NCBI GenBank assembly: GCA_963576785.1
Contig: OY756141.1
Span: forward strand, 310,001 to 374,000
Direction: 5' to 3'
DNA length: 64,000 nt
Source: Chlorophyllum brunneum
Lineage: Eukaryota > Basidiomycota > Agaricomycetes > Agaricales > Agaricaceae
The position numbers and the translations under genes were made by a program. Position 1 is the stretch's first letter, and each line of letters opens with the position of its first letter. Of the stretch, positions 11,455-19,973 are shown one piece after another. The notes beneath the pieces are model-generated. The model saw nothing but the letters and a program-made list of their open reading frames with translations. It searched no databases and was not told the origin of the DNA.

Positions 11455-11881
11455 TAAGAAGTGGTGTTGCATGGTGTTTTGCCGAGGGCAGGTATAGTGG
11501 GTTGTGAAAGTGCCCTATATGTGAATATGAGTCTCGGAAAAACTAGAAAAGTTATAATAGTGAGAGTAAATTGTTAGCATGGTGAATTTCATTAAAAGTG
11601 GGACTCGAATAGCCTTAGTGACACAAAGGAAGGAAATTCAAGAAAGGGACAGACTCATGTACAAAAAGAATTGCATATTTCCTAATCTCCTCAGGGTTTA
11701 ACATGAAATGAGAATCAGTGGAGAAGGAAAAACTCATACCAAAGACAACCAGCCATACTCTTAGTCCACTATCAGGAAAGTCTTCTTCTGTCCCCTTTGC
11801 TTCATCTCTCATGTCACATTCTAGGTGGTTTCTCTGTAGCTTTCTGTTGTCTTCATCATCTGACACTTTGTGTGATTCCAT

Positions 11882-12410
11882 CTTGGAATTAAGAACCTCT
11901 TCCAACTCAAATTTTCTGCCACATCATTTGATCCTGGACCACTGTTTCATGGTAGAAGAAGAACCTTTAAAGATAATGGATGAGAATTTTTGTGTTTCTT
12001 CAGTTGTTTCTATCAAGAACATGCTAATGAAGTCAAGGGGAAGTACAACAGTAGAGGATTCTTAGTGGTTCCTAAACAGGTATTTATAAAGGCTGGAAAG
12101 AAATTGCGGACTGTAGAAAGTGCTCAAAGAATGGTTTAAACCATCAGGCTTCTAAAAGAATATCAGTATTAAGGATATGTATCATTATTACAGTAAGAAT
12201 ATCACTTAATTTCAATCTCACAGATATGGATCTCCAGATGTATCAATTGGGAGGATACTCATCAGTTTCTGGGTATTCAAGTTTGAAGTTGAATGAGTCA
12301 GGTAGATAAAATTATGTAGCCTAGAATATAGAGAACTGCAGAGAGTTTGAAGTCTTCCATGCTAGCCATGGACTGACAAGACAATAATCAAATTCAATGG
12401 TGTGCAAAAA
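11882..12410. other. Upstream region of the MFS gene
   Basis: No coding potential seen. On the minus strand a TATA-like TTTATAAATA (about 12081-12091) lies roughly 200 bp upstream of the MFS start and could be its promoter. The right end is the target site of Ty3 copy 1. Confidence 0.45.
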
Positions 12411-12415
12411 CCTAG

Positions 12416-12708
12416 TGTTATGAACTATAGATAGACAGTACATTCCTATCATATGCCCATCGTACTTCTCATTCCTATGTATCTGTTTCATCCCTTATGG
12501 CTATACTCTTACTGACTTGTTCTACTCATCCCCTATGACTCCTTTACTCTGTTCCTTTATTATTAGCACTCACCACTAGTATATAAAGTGTAGTAATACT
12601 TGATGTATTCCTTACACTTTACCAATCATATCATCTCTTTCTCTTCTCTCTACTTCCTTGTCTTTATCCAAAGACTTGCAACCTGAGTCCTAGACTAAGG
12701 TCGTAACA
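12416..12708 (+). repeat. 5' LTR, Ty3 copy 1
   Basis: Begins TGTTATGAAC and ends GTCGTAACA, with TGTTA/TAACA terminal inversion. A TATA box (TATATAAAG, about 12579-12587) lies in the CACTAGTATATAAAGTGTAG block shared by all LTRs of the family. It aligns with the 3' LTR at 19195-19479 apart from a few transitions and small indels. Confidence 0.95.
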
Positions 12709-12710
12709 TT

Positions 12711-12722
12711 TGGTAAAGTGTC
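12711..12722 (+). other. Candidate primer-binding site, Ty3 family
   Basis: TGGTAAAGTGTC begins 2 nt after the 5' LTR. Nearly the same sequence follows the 5' LTRs of copies 2 and 3. Its TGG start fits pairing with a tRNA CCA end; the tRNA was not identified. Confidence 0.5.
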
Positions 12723-13632
12723 ATTTGACTCAACTTGCAAGAGAGGTACCACTATTTGTAGCTAGGCTTGGAATAATAGCCTCCAACCAGGATGATAGTA
12801 TATGAGCAGCAGTAGCTCATCGAGAACACTGAGAAGACCAAGAGCTCCGAGACCAACAGACATCCAGGGATCACCAGTAACCACCAGATCCAAATGACAA
12901 ACAGAACCAGATATCCCTGAAGGCCTTAAGTGGCAGAAATCTGATCATAGCATAGACAAGAACATAGCTCTTTTCGAGACCCTATTCAACACAGACGTTG
13001 CCAAGACCACATCTGACATAGAAGTTGCCAAGACCCCATTTGATACAGAAATTGCCGAAGCCACATCCAATATAGAAATCACCAAGACCTATGAAAACAG
13101 AGAATCCAAAACATCCAACATAAAACTCACCAAAACCCACGAAAGTGAACACAGTGAACCAGAAACAGAATCAGAGATGGCCAATGAGATCAACTTCCCA
13201 AAGAACCTAGCCCTAGAACCAGGATACTTCAATGGAGACAGAACCAACTTTAATGATTGGTGGAGAGTAATGTCCTTATGGACACTCTTCAACAAGATTG
13301 ATGACAATGAACAAAAAATAATTGGAGTACTGGCATGAATAAAAGGAGAACTAGCAGGTCCTTATGCCAATGCCAAATTACAGACAATTCAAGACAAGGA
13401 AACACCAGCATTTGATGACTTTGCAAAGGAAATGGTAGCCACCTTCTTCTTGGAAAATAGGAAAGCAATAGCAGAAGGGGAAATCAAGTTGTTCAAGCAG
13501 GGAAAGAGGAACACTGTGGACTTCTTAATAGAGTTCAAAGCATTAAAGACCTAAGCAGGAACAGATGATGTACATACCATATTCCTTCTCAAATGACACA
13601 CCAGAGTAGACATCATCCAAACCATAGTTGTT

Positions 13633-14268
13633 ATGTCTGAACCTTGAACCTATGTCAGAGGTTACGACAAGTTTCCAGAAGCAATACCACTTGTCCCACC
13701 ACCACAATCCAACGATGTCATTATTGATTCTCTACTTCGACTAGCTTGGAAATACACACCATACTTACATATATGCAATATTAATGGACTCTACTTATGC
13801 ACCATCGAGAACAACCTCTATGGTGCCTGGAACAATGGTTGGAAAGCACAACCAACCACCAAAGAAACTATGCAGTACATCCACCCCTACATGTACACTT
13901 GTGGTCCAGCGCTCGAAGCACTCATTCACCAACAAATTGCCAATGGAATATATTGCATAGAAATGCAACCTAAAGACTTATCACCAGATGACAAACCCAC
14001 TGTACCCAGTAGTAACAGTGACAATTCTCCCCATCCACTATTGTGATCTACTCGAGCCTTTGTCAAGTCACCCAAGTCCTATCTCTTCGAAGAACCAATT
14101 GTATCTACATCATCCCTATCATCCGACTCTGATCATCCTATGGATGCAGTTCTTCCATCACCACTGTCATCGTCATCACCTTCTACCACCTTGTCCTATG
14201 TGTCTTGTGACTGTAGCTGTTCTGATGAATTATCATCATCATTATCTGAGATCTCTGAGGATGAGTAA
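13633..14268 (+). pseudogene. LTR-encoded ORF, copy 1 (unknown function)
   Basis: The reading frame begins 4 nt inside the LTR, spans 212 codons including TAA and lies upstream of the TATA-like box, that is, in the presumed U3. Only two TGA codons interrupt it: codon 5, where the other copy has CGA, and a codon after HPLL, where the other copy has CAA (both fit an ancestral CGA). Features are a Trp/Tyr-rich middle (LAWKYTPYLHIC, LYGAWNNGW, MQYIHPY, GIYCIEMQP) and a Ser/Asp/Glu-rich C-terminus. No membrane helix or known catalytic motif is visible. In a full element the 3' LTR copy could be read from the internal region; a solo LTR can only express it from outside. I do not know the family. 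Confidence 0.72.
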
Positions 14269-14383
14269 GCACTCATCTGTTTCACTGTCATCAGTTTCAC
14301 TTTGCTCTATGTTTAGCTGTTTTATCTTTATCAGTTTCATGTTTATCTTTAGTAGTATTTCACCCTGAGTTTCATATCTATCA

Positions 14384-14400
14384 GTTTCACAATGTGAAAC
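14384..14400 (+). promoter_or_regulatory. Dyad in the LTR, with repeated CAGTTTCA motifs
   Basis: GTTTCAC-AAT-GTGAAAC is a perfect 7-bp inverted repeat with a 3-nt spacer, about 55 bp upstream of the TATA-like box. ATCAGTTTCA occurs three times in 14290-14392, and at least the first two are kept in the reverse copy (about 6578-6650). The arrangement resembles a transcription-factor site cluster; this is inference. Confidence 0.5.
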
Positions 14401-14455
14401 ATGTTTCAGTCTCATTATCTATACTCCATAGTATTTATAGAAAAGAAGTAATTAG

Positions 14456-14463
14456 TATAAATA
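14456..14463 (+). promoter_or_regulatory. TATA-like box of the 1136-bp LTR
   Basis: TATAAATA about 310 bp before the LTR end. It would place U3/R downstream of the LTR ORF. Confidence 0.5.
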
Positions 14464-15177
14464 GCCGACTATATTAGGAAGTCAAAGCTTAAGCTTTGAT
14501 CTTCTACAGGGATAGCCTTCTTGATCACCCAAGAAGAGTTTCTGTTGACAGTTGCTGTCAATCAATAGAAGATTGCTTAACTACTTATTCTCTACTTGCC
14601 CTCATCACTCAGAGCTACAAGATAAACAGGATTCCCATTTCTTGGTTGAGTAATGACAGTTTGATAACATTTGCTTATCCGGTTACTTGGCTGAGATAGG
14701 TATTAAGGCCATACCCTAGAGGTTGCATCCTCTTTGATTGCCCTTAGTAGCCGAATCTGTAACAATAGTAGGCTATCTGTCAGCCTCAATCCCAAACACA
14801 TACAGCAAATGGAGGAACACAATCCTTGCAGTAGGACAAGGATATGAAATGGCAGACATTATCCAAGGAAATGTCAGAACAAGCACAGGAGTCACATATG
14901 GAGGTAGAGGACAACTAATGGAGATTGGTAGACAGAAGACAGACACTAATCAGAACAGCAAACCTAAATGTTTCAACTGCAACCTATATGGGCATATTGC
15001 CAAATATTACTGCAAAAAGACGAAGGTCATATACACCAAGATAATGTGCTATAATTGTGGCAAACAGGGCCACATCTCGAAGAATTGTAAAGCACTGAAG
15101 AAAGTGCACATCAGAGAGGTCACTGAGGAGATGGAGCAAGAAGAAGAGGCAAAGGAGGATTTTGCCAAAGGCTCTGA

Positions 15178-18100
15178 GTAGGCGCAAACCTGCGAGCCAA
15201 TAAACCTAGAGTTCCTGTTTTACTTTACAATAGATGATATGTGATTCCACAGAAACAGAACTCGATGCGCAAACTTCTCCTCAACTCAACAATCAGAACA
15301 AAGAAGGGACCTAAACAAATTACCACACTGGTAGACTCTGGATGCACCCACACATACATAGCACAGAGAATAGTAGAAGAAGAACAAATCATGATCAAAC
15401 CCCTTAAAACCCCAATGCGAGTAATCAACACCAACGGAACTGAGAACAAGAAAGGAGAAATAACAGACATAGCACAACTGGTATTAAGCAACAGTAAACA
15501 CACAGAAAAAATTGAGGCAATGGTAACACAACTGGAGAGCACAGACCTATATCTCGGACATGACTGGCTAGTCAAACACAACCCAGAAATTGACTGGACA
15601 AACAATATAATACACTTCAATAGATGCCCAAAGGATTGCACCACACACCACAACAACATATGGTTCAATGAGAGGATACACACGGTAAAGGAATACATAG
15701 AAGAGAAGAAAACCGATCAAACAAACCCAGAAGACCTGCTGACATATCTACAGCAATATACACACCTGTTCAACAAGAAGAACTTCAACAAACTGCCAGA
15801 ACACACAATACGGGACCATGAAATAAATCTGACAAAAGATGCACCACCAGTACTACAGTCCAAAGTCTACCCAATGATATTAATGGAGAAACAAGAACTA
15901 CAGAAATTCCTCAACAAGAATATTGCTTCAGGATGAATTCGACCATCACAGCCCCCCTATGCCACCCCATGCTTCTTTATACCCAAGAAAGATGGAACTA
16001 AACAACTGGTACAAGACTATAAGAAGCTAAACAAACATACAATTAAAGACAAGATGCCACTTCTGCTCATAAGCAAAGTTATCGATTGACTCAAGAATGC
16101 AAAAGTCTTTAACAAACTTGACATCATCTGGGGATATAACAACATCAGGATAAGGGAAGGTGATGAATGGAAAGTAGTATTCATAACAAACAATGGACTA
16201 TTCGAACCAACAGCATTGTTTTTTGGAATGAGTAACTCACCAGCAACATTCCAAAGGATGATGAACACAGTTTTTCAAGAGATGCTACATGAAGGAGCAG
16301 TTGTCAACTACATGGATGACTTCATCATACCTGGGACCACACAACAAGAACTTGAAGACAGGACGAAACGATTCCTTGATATCACAACAAAACATCAATT
16401 GTACTTCAAAAGATCAAAGTGCTTATTTGACATGAAAGAAATACCTATATTAGGATTTGTGGTTGGACAAGGCAGTGTTAAAATGGAGAAAGAGAAGGTG
16501 AAAGCAGTAAAAGAGTGGCCAACACCCAAATCCCTAAAAGATATTGAGAAATTCCTAGGATTTGCAAACTTCTACCAACGATTCATACATGACTTTAGCA
16601 ATATAGCAGCTCCACTACACAAGTTGAAGAAAAAGGACACACAATGGGAATGGACAGAATGACAGCAACAAGCCTTTAAGAGAATCAAGGAAAAGGTCAC
16701 AAGCGAACCAATACTAGCAATACCACAAGACAAAGGACAATACAGAGTAGAAGTGGACATGTCAGGATATGGAGTAGGAGCAGTACTATCGCAGAAACAG
16801 GAGGAACACTGGCACCCAATTGCATTCCACCCAAGAACAATGACACCTGCAGAATGAAACTATCAGATCTATGACAAAGAATTACTAACCATCTAAGAAG
16901 CAATCAAGACCTGGAGACAATACTTACTCGATGCAGATGAACCATTTGAAATATGGACTGATCACAAAAACCTAGAATATTTCCAAAAACCACAACAACT
17001 CACAGGACGACAAGCAAGATGGCAGATGGAGCTACAGGAATACCATTACATGCTGAAACACATCCCTGGAAAGACCAACATGAAAGCCAACATCTTATTA
17101 AGACTAACAAAAACTGATACCACCCGAGACAACACTGACATCACCTTACTACCCGACCACTTGTTTGATGACAACACAATTACCACAATCCAACAAATCT
17201 GGGAGATCTCAGGAGAAAAAGATCTGAAACACTGACTATGAAAAGAAACAAAAAGGAAAACACAGTGGCTGAAGGAAAAGGGGAAACAACCAGAGGAGAT
17301 ATGGGAAGTAGATGGAGTACTGATGTTTGAAGGAAGAATATATGTTCCACCCAACAGCCAAATACGACAAGAAATACTCCAACAACACCATGACAAGACA
17401 GACATAGGACACCCAGGACAACACCAAATGATCAAACTCCTTAAATGGAGTTATTGGTGGTCTCAGATGCACAATGACATCAAATGATACATCAGAGGGT
17501 GTGAAGCATGCCAATGAAACAAAATACCCTGAACAAGACCGACAATACATCTCCATCCACTACCAACACTAGCGGAACCTTGGGAGGAAATATCAATCGA
17601 CATAATAGGACCACTACCAGAATCAGAAGGATATGACACAATACTTGTCATAGTCAATTGTTTCAGCAAAATGATCAGATTGCATGCAGTTAACACCACC
17701 TTAACATCCGAGGAGCTAGGAGATATCTACCGAGATGACATATAGAGAACACATAGAATACCCTGCAGAATCATCAGTAACAGAGGACCACAATTTGCAT
17801 CCAAATTCATGGCAGAACTATGCCATGCAACAGGAACCCAGTGAAACTTATCCACAGCATACCACCCACAAACTAACAGTCAAACAGAGTATATCAACTA
17901 GGAGGTCAAGACATACCTCAGAAATGTAATAAACCATGCACAGAACAACTGGAAAAAATGGCTAGCCACAGCAGAATTCCAATACAATGACAAAATCCAC
18001 ACAGCCACTGGATATTTGCCATTCGAAATAGTTTATGGATGACACCCCTGGAAAGGAGATATAACGAATATTACCAAAGCACCTGCAATCACGGAATGAA

Positions 18101-18666
18101 TACAGGAGTTACAAAACATGCAACAAGAGGCGATGAAGATACTACAACATGGACAGATGCAAATGGAGAAATACAACAGCACCAAACCAGAACATGAGTA
18201 TATTCCAGGAGAACAAGTTTGGCTCGAAGCAAGTAACATTAGGACAATGAGACCAACCAAGAAGCTGGATCACAAATGATATGGACTGTTCAGAATAAAA
18301 GCAAAAATAGGTGAAACAAGTTACCAACTGGAGCTACCGGAAACATGGGCAATACATGATGTGTTTAACAGCAGACTTCTCTCCTCCTATCAAAAACCTG
18401 AGTTTGACAACCAGCACACCCCACCACCACCAATGCCCAAGATCATCAATGATGAAGAACAATATGAAGTAGAGGAAATCCGAGGACACTGCACAAAAGG
18501 ACAGCAAAATCAATTCCTAGTACATTGGAAAGGTTATACCTCCGAGAAAGACACATGGGAGGATGAGTCAGAACTGGAAAACACTAAAGAGGCAGTTCAA
18601 GAATTTTTAGACAAGATTTCAAGGACAAAACCTATAAAAGGGGGGGGGGGGGGTAAAAGGCGATAA
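15178..18666 (+). pseudogene. Ty3 copy 1 pol: protease, RT, RNase H, integrase, chromodomain
   Basis: The pol polyprotein lies in a single frame, -1 relative to gag and opening at the gag stop. Domains: aspartic protease (VDSGCTH, Asp-Ser-Gly at 15334-15342), RT with PCFFIPKKDGTKQLVQDY, FGMSNSPATFQ and the catalytic YMDD at 16309-16320, RNase H (WTDHKNLEYF), integrase with an HHCC-like zinc motif, an Asp in SIDIIGPLPES and a changed second Asp (ISNRGPQF where copy 2 has ISDRGPQ). It ends in a chromodomain (about 18451-18640: YEVEEIRGHC, FLVHWKGYTSEKDTWEDES), which in chromoviruses targets heterochromatin. Numerous TGA/TAG/TAA codons, mostly explained by C-to-T on either strand, inactivate it. 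A run of 14 G (18640-18653) precedes the stop. Confidence 0.93.
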
Positions 18667-18769
18667 TTATGAACAACAAACCTTACATTACAAAAGATCA
18701 CTATACCTGACACACTTCATGCTGTATTCACTGCACTCTAGACTTCACCAACTATCTCCACAACACACC

Positions 18770-19150
18770 ATGCATGCCAAATGCAGACCCACCCCCTTCC
18801 CAGCCAATGATACAGAATTCAAACAAGAACTCAATAACCTTCTCATACAACTACCTGACATGGACCCACCACCTAAACCAACAATATTTAACCCACCACC
18901 ATCCTATCTCACACTTAAAGATGGAGGACAATTCAAAGAAAACTACTGGAAAGAGATAGTACACAATCTTGTCACTGCAGAAACCAATGACACCACTACA
19001 TTCCGAGGATGCACTGTAGCTCTCTTTAGGGGAGGACAAAACTATGCCCCCTTCTGGATTGGATGTCGACACAAGTCAGGAACTCCAATGATCAGCCCCA
19101 CTAAATGTCAACTCATCAATGCCTTGCACAAAGAACAAGATGACAAGTAG
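18770..19150 (+). CDS. Ty3 copy 1 ORF3, internally deleted (unknown function)
   Basis: Third ORF between pol and the 3' LTR. ATG at 18770 (MHAKCRPTPFPAN); the same frame is open from 18719. Relative to copies 2 and 3 it lacks about 160 codons after ELNNLL and resumes at QLPDMDPP without losing the frame. The C-terminal half is well kept: IFNPPPSYLTLKDGGQ, ENYWKEIVHNLV, VALFRGGQNYAPFWIGC and PTKCQLINALHKE. There is no signal peptide, no transmembrane helix and no protease site of envelope type, so this is not a typical env. The deletion may have removed its function. Function unknown. Confidence 0.7.
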   Translation: MHAKCRPTPFPANDTEFKQELNNLLIQLPDMDPPPKPTIFNPPPSYLTLKDGGQFKENYWKEIVHNLVTAETNDTTTFRGCTVALFRGGQNYAPFWIGCRHKSGTPMISPTKCQLINALHKEQDDK

Positions 19151-19181
19151 ACAAGCAACACTTCATGGGGTCATAAATGTA

Positions 19182-19193
19182 AAAAGAGAGGTA
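19182..19193 (+). other. Polypurine tract, Ty3 copy 1
   Basis: AAAAAGAGAGGT lies next to the 3' LTR and is the expected plus-strand primer. Equivalent purine runs precede the 3' LTRs of copy 2 (about 37506-37515) and copy 3 (about 60966-60975). Confidence 0.65.
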
Positions 19194-19194
19194 T

Positions 19195-19479
19195 TATTAT
19201 GAACTATAGATAGACAGTACATTATCATGCACCCATTGTACTCCTCATTCCTATGTATCTGTTTCATCCCTTATGGCTGTACTCTTACTGACTTGTTCTA
19301 CTCATCCCCTATGACTCCTTTACTCTGTTCCTTTGTTATTAGCACTCACCACTAGTATATAAAGTGTAGTAATACTTGATGTATTCCTTACACTTTACCA
19401 ATTGTATCATCCCTTTCTCTCTACTTTCTTGTCTTTATCCAAAGACTTGCAACCTGAGTCCTAGACTAAGGTTGTAACA
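19195..19479 (+). repeat. 3' LTR, Ty3 copy 1
   Basis: Starts TATTATGAAC (TGTTATGAAC with G-to-A) and ends GTTGTAACA, followed by the target duplication CCTAG at 19480-19484. Confidence 0.95.
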
Positions 19480-19502
19480 CCTAGTGCCTAGCTCTTCAAT
19501 CT

Positions 19503-19512
19503 ATTAAACTTC

Positions 19513-19516
<4 letters not shown>
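19503..19516. repeat. Target-site duplication of LINE copy B, left
   Basis: ATTAAACTTCTTTT, repeated at 24698-24711; it merges with the poly(T) of the reversed LINE. Confidence 0.88.
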
Positions 19517-19543
<27 letters not shown>

Positions 19544-19973
19544 ACAATTTATATAGCGGTGCTCGAACGCAGTCTGCATGTACATACATACAAAGGTAGA
19601 ACGTACAGAATGTTCAGAGCAAGAAAAGTAGACTAAACATACACTAACCCCACAAGACTCGACGCCATCTAGTGCATATACTAGAGAGATGTTTGGTACC
19701 TAAGTTGAACGGTGGGAAGTAGAATGAGAGGAATTTGGAGAGAAAGAGAGTGAAAGAGAGAAATTGATAGAAAGGAACTATCGACTCGCAAACACAAGGG
19801 GGGAACAATGAATGGTACTAGTGTGTGGGAGGGCTTTTGCCCAGACACCACGGGAATAATGAACATTGAATGAAGACTATATAAAATAGTAGACAAGCAA
19901 GAAAGGAGAGATAGAGAAATAGGAATGAAATCCATAACTGGGAGAGCAAAAGAAAAAAGAAAAAGAAAAAGAT

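Larger units (their letters stand above)
9123..11881 (-). pseudogene. MFS transporter, monocarboxylate-permease type, multi-exon and broken
   Basis: This is a plasma-membrane carrier of the fungal monocarboxylate porter type. Exon 1 (about 11740-11881) encodes an acidic N-terminus ending FPDSGLRVWLVVFG, the start of helix 1. Later exons, bounded by GT-AG signals, run downwards: about 10311-10490 (GRLFDLGHFRD, FWHFLLCQGFAVG), 10091-10265 (AAHWFKKRRG, GSAVGGTTIPIAVRNLIPQVG), a stretch within 9783-10038 (NPPYTLYCIS), 9597-9730 (SNASSLFGRWTAGL), 9244-9540 (GYCSGAYIALLSHP, GDVGRRVG) and 9123-9187 with the stop. These match helices 3 to 12. The exon for the rest of helices 1 and 2 was not found; its place between 10500 and 11739 is occupied by a small gene on the other strand. 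There is an in-frame TAG after KKRRG and another stop earlier in the same exon. Substrate cannot be told. Confidence 0.75.
13629..14764 (+). mobile_element. Solo LTR of a different LTR retrotransposon, 1136 bp
   Basis: Inserted in gag of Ty3 copy 1 and flanked by the 5-bp duplication ATAGT (13624-13628, 14765-14769). It starts TGTTATGTCTG and ends CTGTAACA, so it has LTR-type TGTTA/TAACA termini. It is much longer than the roughly 290-300 bp LTRs of the host element and unrelated to them beyond the termini. It holds a 636-nt ORF, a dyad and a TATA-like box. A truncated second copy is at 6570-7302. Confidence 0.9.
12802..15181 (+). pseudogene. Ty3 copy 1 gag, interrupted by a solo LTR
   Basis: Capsid/nucleocapsid protein. 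Start ATG at 12802 (MSSSSSSRTLRRP). An acidic N-terminal region with repeated EVAKTPFDTEIA-like units is followed by a retrotransposon-gag domain (PGYFNGDRTNFNDWWRVMSLW). After the nested LTR come two zinc knuckles: CFNCNLYGHIAKYYC, one residue longer than the canonical CX2CX4HX4C seen in copies 2 and 3, and CYNCGKQGHISKNC. The protein ends in an acidic tail at TAG 15179-15181. Removing 13629-14764 plus one 5-bp duplication restores the frame exactly. Nonsense codons (for example in SK*QTEP and LA*IKGEL) kill it. The gag stop is followed at once by the -1 pol frame. Confidence 0.9.
12416..19479 (+). mobile_element. Ty3 chromovirus, copy 1 (complete ends, 5-bp target duplication)
   Basis: LTR retrotransposon with LTR, gag, pol with chromodomain, ORF3 and LTR in order. 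It is flanked by CCTAG at 12411-12415 and 19480-19484. It carries a nested solo LTR of a different family at 13629-14764. Gag and pol each stay in one frame throughout once the nested insert is removed, but both contain transition-type nonsense codons. Family members: copy 2 at 28048-37819 and copy 3 at 55180-61292. Confidence 0.96.

Noticed and set aside
12040..12410. Extra exon or gene upstream of the MFS start
   Set aside because: No frame longer than a few tens of codons and no motif; treated as a regulatory/flanking region.
13988..14368. 126-aa + strand frame in the solo LTR
   Set aside because: A +1 shadow of the indel-free ORF at 13633-14268.
13629..14764. DNA transposon or Helitron instead of a solo LTR
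   Set aside because: The 5-bp duplication with TGTTA/TAACA ends and a downstream TATA-like box fit an LTR better. A TIR element would be expected to have longer inverted ends, and a Helitron would leave no duplication.
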